Assembly: GCA_020633975.1 (NCBI GenBank)
Contig: JACKCR010000011.1
Coordinates: 1-64,000, forward strand
Length of the DNA stretch: 64,000 nt
Source: Candidatus Eiseniibacteriota bacterium
GTDB lineage: Bacteria; Eisenbacteria; RBG-16-71-46; CAIMUX01
Direction: 5' to 3'
Every line of letters begins with the position of its first letter. The first letter of the stretch is position 1. Both the position numbers and the translations under genes were made by a program. The notes under the pieces were generated by a model that was given only the letters and a program-made list of their open reading frames with translations, did not search any database and was not told the origin of the DNA. Below are positions 17,907-27,011 of the stretch, one piece after another.

Positions 17907-18070
17907 TGCGCGACTGCGAGTAGGTTGGTGCCTGCGTCCAAGTACTGCATCGACGTGGAGCGAGCGCCGAACCGGGAGCCCTCACGGCGCGCGTGCATCT
18001 CATCCTCGTTCCGGTGGATCATCCTTCGCTCGAACACTAACTTCCATGAGCGCATTATCCGGGTACTGGA

Positions 18071-21000
18071 GTGCGCATGCGCCGACGGGTAGATGATTCA
18101 GAGGACGTATCCCTGTATTATGAAGCCAAGGAGAGAGCCTACGAGGTTCCAATCAAGGAGCAGGTGATCGACACACGTCTGAGAGAGATTGTTAGCTTGG
18201 GTGCAACCCTGTCAGGGGACGAGCTCGACGGATTCCTCTCGGAGCGTTGCTCGGACGATTCTGCGTTGATGCAGACAGCTGTCCGACTTCTCTCCATTCC
18301 GGCCGTAGTCCACGGGGGCGCCGAGAGTGACGCGCAGTCCCTTTGCGTGACCTCTGTCGTGTGGCCCACTCAGCCTCGGCATATGGTGTCGCGTGATGAC
18401 TCGATCCAATGGGACCCGCTCCCACCTGGAAGCGTGCTTTCACACCGCTACCTCATTGAGGAGTATCTTGCTTCGGGTGGAATCGGCAGAGTCTACAGGG
18501 CGCTTGATCAGGAGCTCGATGCTCCTGTTGCCCTGAAGACGTTGCGACCTGAGATAGCGAACGCACCAGCCGCACATCGTCGGTTCAAACAGGAGGTCCT
18601 GCTTGCGCGATCGGTGACCCACCGACATGTCTGCCGGATCTTCGATCTGGGCTGTGACGAGGAGCGGAATCTCACCTTTCTCACAATGGAGTTCCTGGCT
18701 GGTGAGACGCTCCAGTCCTACATACGCCGAAACGGGGCAGTAGGGCCTGTCCTTGCGTTGTCCTGGGCACGCCAGTTGTCTGGTGCTCTGGATACGGCCC
18801 ACCGTGCTGGGATCATTCACTGTGACTTCAAGAGTGGGAACGTAATGGTAGTCCCAGGTCCAGACGGGGTAGGCAGAGCGGTGGTTACGGACTTCGGCCT
18901 TGCCGTGGCGGTGGAGCGGGGAGTGAAGCGCGAGCCTCTGTCGGAACGAAACGTCGAACCCGTGGACTCAGGGATATCCGATTCGGCGAGCGAATGCGGT
19001 GCCATCACGTCCCCACCGTGGGAGGGTACAAATGTGACCTCGGGCGGGAGCCGGGGGCCGCTCGTCGGCACACCTTCATACATGTCGCCAGAGCAGGTAC
19101 GTGGTGAGTTCCTCGACGCTGCAAGCGATCTCTACTCGTTCGGGGTGGTGCTGTTCGAGATGATTACGGGAAGGCTGCCGTTCGCCGCGCCTACCCCGAG
19201 GGCCGCAGCTCTTGCCCATGTCATGGAGGAACCGCCTGATCCAAAATCCTTTGCCGATGTCGCGAATCGGTGGTCCGAAACGATCCTACGTCTTCTATCG
19301 AAGGAACCATCCCAGCGGTTTTCGACTGGCCGCGAGGTCGTTTCCGCGCTGGAAGGACTGGGCGGCTGTGAGGTCCTTGCCGGCCACTCCATTCCCGCTG
19401 AGTGCGATACCTTCGTGGCCCGGACTGAAGAGCTGCGGTCACTCGTATCAGCGCTGGAGTCATCTGAACCTCGTGCCGGGACGCGAGTTCTCACCATCGT
19501 TGGTCCTGGAGGAACGGGGAAGACCCGTCTGGCGATCAACTACGGTTGGGCAAGTGTGAATCGCTGGGAAGGGGGCGTTTGGTTTTGCGACTTGAGCGAG
19601 GCCCGGGACGTCGAGGGGATCGTGTCCGCGGTCGCGAAGTCGCTAGATGTCCCATTGGGCAAGACGGATCCAGTTCGACAACTAGAACACGCGATTGGAT
19701 CACGAGCAGGCTCGCTGATCATCCTAGACAACTTCGAACAGGTGGTAGACTACGCGATTCCCACGCTTGGCAGTTGGGCCACCAGTGCCGCTCGAGTAAA
19801 GTTCCTGGTGACATCGCGCGAGAGGCTTCACGTTCCAGGTGAACTGGTCCTCGAGCTTGAGCCACTTGATCCAGAGACGGACGGCACGGAACTCTTCGAG
19901 GTGCGTGCCAGAAACTCCCGGGCGGGCTTTGAAGTAGGCGCAGACAATCGTGCGCGGATTCAAGAGATCGTCCGAAGACTCGACGGGATCCCCCTTGCGA
20001 TCGAACTTGCTGCCGGACGTCTGAGGATTCTCAGCCTGGACCAGCTTGCAGAGCGGTTGGAAGACCGCTTCCAGCTTCTCACAGGAGGAGTTCTGGGGCG
20101 GCACCAGACGCTTCGTGTGGTCATGGACTGGTCCTGGGAGCTGCTGACGTCCTGGGAACGTTCCGCGGTTGCCCAGGCTTCGGTGTTCGAGGGGGGGTTC
20201 ATGCTTGACGCGGCTGAGCACGTGCTGGATGTCAGCTCCGCCTCGGAGTCGCCTCCCGCAATCGATCTGGTTCAGTCGCTGGTCGACAAGAGCTGGCTCA
20301 GCGTTCGTGTCGTCGGGGAACGGCCTCGTTTCTGGATGTACTCCACGATCCAAGAGTACGCATCCGAGAGGCTCAGTCTTGACGAAGTCCCGGAACCTGA
20401 GGTCGGCAGGTGCGACCGCGAGGCCAGGCCTCAGTCGGCTGCGCACGTTCGGCATGGCCAGTTCTTTGCCCGTATGGGGTCTGATGCTTCACTCGACGCC
20501 ATGTATCGACAAGGCGGTGTGGTCACACGCGACTTGCTTGCGGCGGAACTCGAGAACCTGATAGCGGCCTGTCGTCGGGCGGTGATTCGTGGAGATGAAG
20601 AGATTGCGGTTGCTACTCTCGCGGCTGCCGGGGTGGTGCTGGCTTTCCGCGGCCCTTTCTCTTCCTGGGTTCGGCTCGCGCACGAGGTGGTCGGGACGCT
20701 TCGGCGGCCGGAACTTCGTGGCAGGGGCCTGATGGAGCTTGCGAGGGCGGAGCGCTTGGTTGGAGCGATCGAGGACGCCCAACGAGCATACGAGGCGGCT
20801 TTGACGATCCATCTCGAAACAGGCAATCGGCGTCTCCAGGGCGAGACACTTACCCACCTTGGGATCGTCCTTATGGAGCAAGGCCGGATGGAGGAATCGC
20901 AGTCCCTCGGGGAGAAAGCGTTGCGGATTCACAGAGCTGAGGGGAACCAACGCTTCGAGGCGGTTGCGCTCGCAAATCTGGGCATCCTGGAGTTGGAGCT

Positions 21001-21862
21001 GGGTCACAATGAGATTGCTCTCTCCAACCTCGAACGGTCGCTCGAGATCCACAAGGACCTTGGGAACAGTTGGGTCGGGTCTGTATTCACCAACCTTGGG
21101 ATCGTCTACAAGGAGCAAGGCAAACTCTCTGAGGCACTGGCAAGCTACGATGCCGCCCTCTCACTTCACCACGATGTCGGAGACAGACGTGGCGAGGGTA
21201 TCGTGCGCGGGAACATCGGAGTCCTGCTACTGGACCAGGGAAGATCTGAGGAAGCGGTGGAGTATCTCGTGGCCGCTCTCGAAGCCCACCGCCAACTCGG
21301 TGACAGGCGAATCGAGGGAGTCTGGCTCGGGAACCTCGGGACTCTCTACAAGGAGGAGGGGCGTCTCGAGGAGGCGCGCGATGCCCTTAACGCGGCCCTC
21401 GCGATCCACCGCGATGTCGGGAACGCGAGCTTCGAGGGAGTCGTCCTCGGGACCTTGGGGAACCTCGACAAGCAAGTAGGGCGGTTGGACGAGGCAAGGA
21501 GAAACCTCGAGATCGCCCTGGTGATTCATCGCGAAGTAGGGGATCTTCGATCTGAAGGAGTTCGACACGGCGATTTGGGGGATCTCTCTCGTCAAGAGGG
21601 CCAAACGGACGAGGCTCGCGGTAGGTTTGACGATGGTGAGAGGTTGTTGCGGAGTGTCGGAGATCCCCTTGAACTAGCGAAGTTCCTTACTCTTAGGATT
21701 CGTTTCGAGATGGCGATGGGGCGGAGGGATGAAGGGCTAGCGCTTCTACGGGAGTCCGAGGCGCTAGCCCGTCAGGCACAATCGAGCCCGGGATCGAGCC
21801 TGATGCTCCGGCTTGCCGAGTTGCGTCAGTCTCTCGACGATGGGGATTCGGCAGGGTCCTGA
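18071..21862 (+). CDS. Ser/Thr protein kinase-STAND ATPase-TPR regulator
   Basis: The product is 1263 aa. The start is uncertain (GTG 18071 or ATG 18077; no clear ribosome site). Residues about 40-75 are a short helical lead-in. The kinase spans about 124-410: glycine loop ASGGIGRVY, VALK lysine 156, catalytic loop HCDFKSGN (the usual HRD Arg is Cys), TDFGLA and GTPSYMSPEQ. A STAND/NB-ARC-like ATPase follows (Walker A GPGGTGKT near 478, LIILDNFE, LVTSRERL, IPLAIELAAGRLR). The C-terminus has about seven to eight TPR units (roughly 930-1210), each with Glu-Gly and Leu-Gly turns. This is a large cytoplasmic sensor-kinase-switch design; its partners are unknown. It begins 165 bases from the IS21 end. 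Confidence 0.85.
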   Translation: MRMRRRVDDSEDVSLYYEAKERAYEVPIKEQVIDTRLREIVSLGATLSGDELDGFLSERCSDDSALMQTAVRLLSIPAVVHGGAESDAQSLCVTSVVWPTQPRHMVSRDDSIQWDPLPPGSVLSHRYLIEEYLASGGIGRVYRALDQELDAPVALKTLRPEIANAPAAHRRFKQEVLLARSVTHRHVCRIFDLGCDEERNLTFLTMEFLAGETLQSYIRRNGAVGPVLALSWARQLSGALDTAHRAGIIHCDFKSGNVMVVPGPDGVGRAVVTDFGLAVAVERGVKREPLSERNVEPVDSGISDSASECGAITSPPWEGTNVTSGGSRGPLVGTPSYMSPEQVRGEFLDAASDLYSFGVVLFEMITGRLPFAAPTPRAAALAHVMEEPPDPKSFADVANRWSETILRLLSKEPSQRFSTGREVVSALEGLGGCEVLAGHSIPAECDTFVARTEELRSLVSALESSEPRAGTRVLTIVGPGGTGKTRLAINYGWASVNRWEGGVWFCDLSEARDVEGIVSAVAKSLDVPLGKTDPVRQLEHAIGSRAGSLIILDNFEQVVDYAIPTLGSWATSAARVKFLVTSRERLHVPGELVLELEPLDPETDGTELFEVRARNSRAGFEVGADNRARIQEIVRRLDGIPLAIELAAGRLRILSLDQLAERLEDRFQLLTGGVLGRHQTLRVVMDWSWELLTSWERSAVAQASVFEGGFMLDAAEHVLDVSSASESPPAIDLVQSLVDKSWLSVRVVGERPRFWMYSTIQEYASERLSLDEVPEPEVGRCDREARPQSAAHVRHGQFFARMGSDASLDAMYRQGGVVTRDLLAAELENLIAACRRAVIRGDEEIAVATLAAAGVVLAFRGPFSSWVRLAHEVVGTLRRPELRGRGLMELARAERLVGAIEDAQRAYEAALTIHLETGNRRLQGETLTHLGIVLMEQGRMEESQSLGEKALRIHRAEGNQRFEAVALANLGILELELGHNEIALSNLERSLEIHKDLGNSWVGSVFTNLGIVYKEQGKLSEALASYDAALSLHHDVGDRRGEGIVRGNIGVLLLDQGRSEEAVEYLVAALEAHRQLGDRRIEGVWLGNLGTLYKEEGRLEEARDALNAALAIHRDVGNASFEGVVLGTLGNLDKQVGRLDEARRNLEIALVIHREVGDLRSEGVRHGDLGDLSRQEGQTDEARGRFDDGERLLRSVGDPLELAKFLTLRIRFEMAMGRRDEGLALLRESEALARQAQSSPGSSLMLRLAELRQSLDDGDSAGS

Positions 21863-21920
21863 TCCTTCGTTGATATGGAACGACCTTGTCATCCCCCACC
21901 AACCGGTCAGAATCCTTGGT

Positions 21921-22997
21921 CTACCGGTACGTGATGTCCGGCAACACCACGTTGCCATCTGCCGTACTCCCATTCTGCACGATGATCTCGACCGTATGGC
22001 TGGCCTCGGGGTTGGCCGAGTCGAAGGACACCGTGACCGACGCCTGGAGTTCAGAAACGAACGGCAACTGGGCGAGGGCGAGGTCGGACGCGTCGGACGC
22101 GATCTCCAGGGTCTTCCCTCCCGTGCAGTCGCTGAGGTCCGCCGGGTTGTCGTCGAGCCCAGGCAGCCAGGACTCGTTGACCAACGGATCCCCGCTCCAG
22201 ACGGTGTGGATCGTTCCCCGAGCCGGGGTCCATTCGTTACAGTAACGGTTCGTGGTCCAGAGGTCTGTAGTAGACGGGCTTTGGATCGGCTCGTCCGTGA
22301 AGTTGATGAACACCCTCACGGCGTCCGGACGCCAGGCGAAGGTCTCCTCTGCGCAGCGGACCCCAAGGACGCCATTCTCCCCGTACAGCTGGTTCTGGGT
22401 CGCCCAGGCGGCGATGGCAGAGGCACTCGGATCACTGATCCCTCTCGTCCGGGCCGTGCCCTGCCGGTTGGGCCGCGTCAGGTACGCTGAGAAGTCCGAG
22501 GTCGTCGTCAGACCGATTCCTCCGTTGATCGTGCCATCCTGTCCGACGCAGCCGAATCGGATATCCCAGCCGGCCGACGCGAGCGCGGCTGAGTAGGACA
22601 GGATGCCTTCTGCAATCCGGTCTGCCTCCTCGCCCATGCTTCCGGAGTTGTCGATGACGAACACCATGTCGATCGCGCTTGGGGCACCACTGCCTCCCAG
22701 GTCCTTCACTTCGATGTCGACTGCCTTCCCATCCTCCAGTACCCAGAGCGACTGGTACGCGACAAAGGGGATGAGCTCCTCTTTCACCGGGTCCGTCAGT
22801 CCGATGAGCGGGAACTTGACCCGTGACGCGGAACCTTCCGAATCGCGCACGAACGGTCCGGCGGAAGGGGTGACGTTGTGGAAGGCCAGCTCCGGCGGAT
22901 CCTTGTCCGTTACGTGTGGCTCGATCACCTCTCGGCTACAACCAGTTGTAAATAAGGCGGTTACGAAGAAACCGACGAAGATCGTACTTCTGTTCAT
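21921..22997 (-). CDS. von Willebrand factor A lipoprotein
   Basis: The product is 358 aa. The ATG at 22997 follows GGAGACG and opens a lipoprotein-type signal (MNRSTIFVGFFVTALFTTGC, with Cys20 as the modified residue; the box TTGC is slightly off consensus). Residues about 100-300 are a VWA domain with a complete metal-ion site: DNSGSMGEE supplies the DxSxS motif and INFTDEPIQ a later Asp. The C-terminus is a beta-sandwich-like stretch. It probably sits on the periplasmic or outer-membrane face and binds protein partners through the metal site. It is divergent from the next lipoprotein gene, with a 207-base shared promoter region between them. Confidence 0.8.
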   Translation of the reverse strand: MNRSTIFVGFFVTALFTTGCSREVIEPHVTDKDPPELAFHNVTPSAGPFVRDSEGSASRVKFPLIGLTDPVKEELIPFVAYQSLWVLEDGKAVDIEVKDLGGSGAPSAIDMVFVIDNSGSMGEEADRIAEGILSYSAALASAGWDIRFGCVGQDGTINGGIGLTTTSDFSAYLTRPNRQGTARTRGISDPSASAIAAWATQNQLYGENGVLGVRCAEETFAWRPDAVRVFINFTDEPIQSPSTTDLWTTNRYCNEWTPARGTIHTVWSGDPLVNESWLPGLDDNPADLSDCTGGKTLEIASDASDLALAQLPFVSELQASVTVSFDSANPEASHTVEIIVQNGSTADGNVVLPDITYR

Positions 22998-23204
22998 GGG
23001 GCGTCTCCTTCCCAACGGGTCCCGGGTCTTTGGCCCATTTGGCGGTGGAGGGCGTGTTCTCGTGGCCAACCGCGAGTTGCGGGTAGAAGCCGCCGGATCC
23101 CCGGGTCGTTCCTCCGGTGGAACGCGCGCGACCGGGACGTGTGTATACTCGTCTCGTATCCCTAGAGCGCAGCCCCATGCCCCCCCTCCGGAAAGGTGGT
23201 CAAC

Positions 23205-23909
23205 ATGCGAGCTTTCGCCTCTCTCCAGCCTTCGATCCTGGTCGCGTCGGTTTGCCTGATTCTCGTGGGCGCCAACGCTTGCTCCGATGGAGCCAGGATC
23301 TTGGACCCAAGCGCGAACGACGCCCTCTCGCAGAGTGGGACCCGTGACACGGGGACTCTCGCCGGCGGGGATCCGGTCGGAGAACTCAACCCATCCGTCC
23401 GTCCTGCCAACACCATGCGAGCGTTGATGCGCGCCTACAATCATCGCGATCGGGACCTGTTCGAGCAGCTATTCGATCCGGAGGACTTCAGTTTCCGATT
23501 CGATCCGCTGGATCTGCAGGAGAATCCGGATCTGCCGGTCTCCTGGTCCTGGCCAGAGGAGTGGACGGCGACCCGCAACATGTTCGACTCGGACGACGTA
23601 CTCGATATCCGACTCGACTATCAGCTCGGTCCGGTTCTCGAGGTGGAAGAGGATGATGTCGTTCCATTGGACTGGATGAAGATGACAGTCACCGACGTTC
23701 ACCTCGAACTGGAGTGGCAGCCCGCCGACGGCGGTGATCCAGTCGTCTTCTTCGTCGATGGGGATCGAGGTCAGTTCTTCTTCAAGCCCGTGGAAGTAAG
23801 CGGCCGTACGACATGGCCGATCGCGGAGTGGCGAGACATTCGTGTCGGAGCGGCGGGGGCCGCGACTGAGGATAGGTCCTGGGGCTATCTGAAGAGCCTC
23901 TTCAGATAG
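23205..23909 (+). CDS. Predicted lipoprotein, unknown function
   Basis: The product is 234 aa. The ATG at 23205 follows GGAAAGGTGG; the GTG at 23196 is an alternative. The signal peptide ends in LILVGANAC, a lipobox-like site (Cys26). Residues about 67-100 (MRALMRAYNHRDRDLFEQLF) resemble the entry helix of SnoaL/NTF2-like folds, and the rest is acidic and beta-rich. I do not recognise a family with certainty. A TATACT at 23144-23149 could be a -10 box, but I find no matching -35. Its last eight codons lie inside a perfect hairpin. Confidence 0.65.
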   Translation: MRAFASLQPSILVASVCLILVGANACSDGARILDPSANDALSQSGTRDTGTLAGGDPVGELNPSVRPANTMRALMRAYNHRDRDLFEQLFDPEDFSFRFDPLDLQENPDLPVSWSWPEEWTATRNMFDSDDVLDIRLDYQLGPVLEVEEDDVVPLDWMKMTVTDVHLELEWQPADGGDPVVFFVDGDRGQFFFKPVEVSGRTTWPIAEWRDIRVGAAGAATEDRSWGYLKSLFR

Positions 23910-23911
23910 CC
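23883..23911. terminator. Perfect 14-bp hairpin spanning a stop codon
   Basis: GGCTATCTGAAGAG (23883-23896) pairs perfectly with CTCTTCAGATAGCC (23898-23911) around a single C. The stem includes the last codons and TAG of the lipoprotein gene. A 15-bp tandem repeat (TAGCCTTGCGCTAGG) follows at 23907-23935. It lies between convergent genes and could act as a bidirectional terminator. Confidence 0.6.
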
Positions 23912-23972
23912 TTGCGCTAGGTAGCCTTGCGCTAGCGCTGGCCTTCGACCGAGGCGGATAGGGGAGCTCCAC

Positions 23973-25016
23973 TCACTCGCGCGCGGCAGGATCCTGCGCG
24001 TCGAGCGGTAGGGGAGCGAGGCCGCCGTTGCCCAGGTGGAGGACGGCGCTCGTACCTCCAGATTCAGACGCACCGACCTCGATCCACCAGCCGTGCCGTT
24101 CCGCGAGCATGCGCGCAATCGGGAGCCCGAGACCACGGCCACGTGGGTCGTTGCGGTCTGGCCACCCTTCCGGCAGCCCCTCGCCGTCGTCGAGGACCCG
24201 TAGCTCTCGCGCGCTTGCTTCGATCGTCACGTTCCCTCCAGGCGCGGCACGCAACGCGTTCCGGAGGAGGTTCGTGAATGCGATCGAGAGCGCAGCCGGA
24301 TCTACCCAGGCGTTCGTGTCGACTCCCCACTTCCACTCGACGTGGGTTGAGTCTCTTTCGCCCAAGTACGGTTCGGCCGCGTTCGGAAGCAAGGTTCGAA
24401 GATCGACATTCCGCGGCGGCTCCGGATCCCGGGCGGGGGAGAGCGCGAGCAGGGCCACGAGATCCTCCTGCGCCCGACGCGTCGCGCGTTCGATCCGGTC
24501 CAGTACCGGCGTAGGTACGTCACCACGTTCACGGAGTACCTCGACTCCGCCGCGGATCACGGCGAGGGGCGTGCGGAGTTCGTGACTCGCCGCATCGATG
24601 AACGCACGTTCCCGCTGAAGCACATGATCGAGCTCGTGGACGAGCGCATTCACCGCATCCGGGATCGCGTCGAGTTCCTTGTCACCCGTGTCCTTCACGG
24701 GCCTTCCCGCAGGATGGAGCGGGTCGATCTCGTGGATCTGTCCGACGAGACCAGTGAGCGGGTTGAGGACACGCTTGGCGCGTCCTCCGGAGATCCACCA
24801 AGCGGCTGCGGCGGCGAGAAGGACACCGCCGATCAGTGACATGAGAAGCGCTCTCTCTCTTCTGTCGGCGATGTCGAGGTTCTTCACTAGCGCCCGAAGC
24901 TCACCATCGGGGTTCGAGGCCGTCAGAACCTGAATCGTGTGTCCGCTGATGTCGAATCGCTGAAACGTGCCGGGGGCGATGTCGCGAAGTTTCAATGGCA
25001 GCTGCTCGCGCGGCAC
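23973..25016 (-). CDS. Sensor histidine kinase, apparently N-truncated
   Basis: The product is 347 aa from a GTG at 25016; a TAG closes the frame four codons upstream. One membrane helix (SLIGGVLLAAAAAWWI, about 60-76) is followed by a HAMP-like segment, the phosphoacceptor box SHELRTPLAV (His near 145), the N-box NLLRNALRAA, and G-boxes DDGEG and GRGLGLPIA. This is a complete catalytic core. The typical architecture would have a first membrane helix and a longer periplasmic sensor. Here only the last 50 sensor residues remain (LKLRDIAPGTFQRF is family-like), so the gene may be truncated or its start misplaced. No response regulator lies nearby. The convergent neighbour is the lipoprotein gene. 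Confidence 0.75.
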   Translation of the reverse strand: MPREQLPLKLRDIAPGTFQRFDISGHTIQVLTASNPDGELRALVKNLDIADRRERALLMSLIGGVLLAAAAAWWISGGRAKRVLNPLTGLVGQIHEIDPLHPAGRPVKDTGDKELDAIPDAVNALVHELDHVLQRERAFIDAASHELRTPLAVIRGGVEVLRERGDVPTPVLDRIERATRRAQEDLVALLALSPARDPEPPRNVDLRTLLPNAAEPYLGERDSTHVEWKWGVDTNAWVDPAALSIAFTNLLRNALRAAPGGNVTIEASARELRVLDDGEGLPEGWPDRNDPRGRGLGLPIARMLAERHGWWIEVGASESGGTSAVLHLGNGGLAPLPLDAQDPAARE

Positions 25017-25153
25017 CGCGAACTACTCGTACCACGACGCCACGTTCCGCGACTACGCACAGATCTTCGGTGACGACACCGAACCGACACAGCTAGGAGG
25101 CCAGGGTGCGCGGAGGCAGATTCGGCGCCTCTCGGGCAGGCGCGCCCTCGAGT

Positions 25154-25807
25154 CTACTTCTCGTAGATGATCCGATCCGGTGAGGCCCCGAGTCTCTCGA
25201 GGTTCTCCGCGGTCTCCTTGACGAAGGCCTGCGGACCGCAGATGTAGAAGAACTGCGTCTTGTCCTCGATCCGCTTCGCGAGGTAGTCCGCGTCGATCCG
25301 GACGTCGTCGTATCCCGGGCCGCTCTGGCGGGTGCAGGTGAGGAAGCAGCGGTCGCCGAAAGCGTCCCGTAGCTCCTTCTCGCAGATGATGTCCTTCGGA
25401 GTCTTGTTCGTGTAGATCAACGTCTGGCCCGAGGCGTCGCCGCTCTCGGCGAGCGTGCGGATGATGGCGAGGAACGGCGTGATCCCGGTGCCGGCGGCGA
25501 TGAAGGTTCCCGGGCCCTTGTAGCCGATCTCGCCGAACGGGTCCGACATGAAGAGCGAGTCGCCCGCCTTCATCTGGTGCAGCGCCTTCGTCATCCCCTT
25601 CGGGTTCGGGTACTGCTTGATCGTGAACTCGATCACCCCATCGTTTGGCTGCGACGTGGGGGTGAAGGCGTGGTCCTCCGAATCCTTCTCGGTGGCGAGG
25701 CCAACCGCTTGTCCGGGCTCGAAATGAAATCCGTCCGGCTTCGTCAAGACGAACCGCTTGACGTCGTGGGTCACGAACTCCACGAGCTGGATCTTCACTG
25801 GCTTCAT
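25154..25807 (-). CDS. Ferredoxin-NADP reductase-like flavoprotein
   Basis: The product is 217 aa. The ATG at 25807 (MKPVKIQLVEF) is preceded by a GGGAG-like site; an upstream start at 25822 adds only five residues. The FAD domain shows FEPGQAVGLA and FTPTSQPND, which replaces the canonical RxYS with a variant. The NAD(P) domain shows GTFIAAGTGITPFLAIIR and the C-terminal FYICGPQAFV. Length and order fit the FNR-like superfamily without an iron-sulfur extension. It probably moves electrons between NAD(P)H and a ferredoxin; a ferredoxin-dependent oxidoreductase is encoded 3 kb away. It lies upstream of the histidine kinase on the same strand with a 137-base gap. Confidence 0.85.
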   Translation of the reverse strand: MKPVKIQLVEFVTHDVKRFVLTKPDGFHFEPGQAVGLATEKDSEDHAFTPTSQPNDGVIEFTIKQYPNPKGMTKALHQMKAGDSLFMSDPFGEIGYKGPGTFIAAGTGITPFLAIIRTLAESGDASGQTLIYTNKTPKDIICEKELRDAFGDRCFLTCTRQSGPGYDDVRIDADYLAKRIEDKTQFFYICGPQAFVKETAENLERLGASPDRIIYEK

Positions 25808-26030
25808 GCGTTTGGCTCCCAACGTCGGGTCGATCTCGAAGGCCTGGAGACAGGCCGTAACCTACTGGGAATCCGGAGGGGCCGAGTCGTTACGGAACTT
25901 GGGGTTCCGTCTGACTTCGGCGCCACGGGGCCGAACTCGAACCTAGCCTGGGTGCGCTCTCGTGAGGACTCCGGGAGACAGTGATTCCCCTAGATGGTCG
26001 GGGTTCCGGTTGGCTACGCTGACGCCAACC

Positions 26031-26996
26031 ATGGCTACCGCCCGACTCTCTCTGCTCTCGCTCGCCCCTTGGCTCATCACGCTGGGGTGTCTTCTCGCTC
26101 GAACGACACAGGCGGGGGCAACCCCTGTGTCGTGGGATGTTCTCGCACCTGGTCTGGAGGTCGCGCGTCTCGAGTTGGCGGTTCGCTCGGGCCTCGTTGA
26201 CGCCGCGGGTCCAACGGCCGATATAGCACCCGACTCCGCCACCGATCCCCTTTCCGATCCCGACTCCCAGACCGCGACTCTTGCCGAACTCTTCGTCCTC
26301 CGTATCGACCCTGCGCACTGGCAGCTCGAACTCGCGACCCGGAGCGAGGGTGCGTTGGAAGACGGGCGGACCGCGCGAGAGTGGGCGGAGGCGGAGGGGT
26401 TCGTCGCCACGATCAATGCTGGGATGTACGCGACCGACTACGTAACGAATGTCGGCTACCTCCACGCCGGAGACCACGTCAACAACGGGCGCGTGAACGC
26501 TTACGAATCCGTCGCCGCGTTCGGTCTCGCTTCAGACGTGCCGGAGAACCTGCTGGAGTCGGCCGGCGCTACGAACCTCCCCGAGTTCCACATCTTCGAC
26601 CTCGACGACCCCGACGTCTCCATGGCCCGCATCCGGAGCCAGTACGAACACGTCGTCCAGAACCTCCGGCTCATCAAGCGGCCCGGCGAGAATCGGTGGA
26701 ATCAGCAGCCGAAACGTTGGTGTGAGGCTGCGCTCGGAGAGGACGCCGAGGGACGCTGCCTCTTCCTCTACTGCCGCGCTCCGCTCTCCATGTATGACCT
26801 CAACGAAGCGCTCCTCTCCGCGGGGATCGGACTCGTCGCCGCGCAGCACTTGGACGGCGGGCCGCCGTCTCAGCTCTTCGTGCGCATGGGAGATACCGAG
26901 GTCGAGTTCGTGGGTGGCGCAGAGGTGAGTCGCGCGGACGGCACAGCCTGGCTGAATCGACGGATTCCGAACGTGATCGGAGTTCGGCCGCGGTAG
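26031..26996 (+). CDS. Phosphodiester glycosidase (NAGPA-like) family protein
   Basis: The product is 321 aa. The ATG at 26031 gives a signal peptide (MATARLSLLSLAPWLITLG, cleavage near TQA-G); the longer frame from 25962 is less likely. Family landmarks are ATINAGMY near 130, GYLHAGDHVNNGRVN near 145, and HLDGGPPSQLFVR near 285, the Gly/Asp-rich site of the NAGPA/phosphodiester glycosidase domain. Such enzymes remove sugars linked through a phosphodiester. An exported location is likely. A creatininase-family pseudogene follows 15 bases downstream and may once have shared its transcript. Confidence 0.8.
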   Translation: MATARLSLLSLAPWLITLGCLLARTTQAGATPVSWDVLAPGLEVARLELAVRSGLVDAAGPTADIAPDSATDPLSDPDSQTATLAELFVLRIDPAHWQLELATRSEGALEDGRTAREWAEAEGFVATINAGMYATDYVTNVGYLHAGDHVNNGRVNAYESVAAFGLASDVPENLLESAGATNLPEFHIFDLDDPDVSMARIRSQYEHVVQNLRLIKRPGENRWNQQPKRWCEAALGEDAEGRCLFLYCRAPLSMYDLNEALLSAGIGLVAAQHLDGGPPSQLFVRMGDTEVEFVGGAEVSRADGTAWLNRRIPNVIGVRPR

Positions 26997-27011
26997 GAGA
27001 TCGAGAAACGA

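Noticed and set aside
18071-21862. Assignment of the kinase-STAND-TPR gene as a known antiphage system
   Set aside because: There is no nuclease, TIR or membrane effector domain and no defence-type neighbour beyond insertion sequences.
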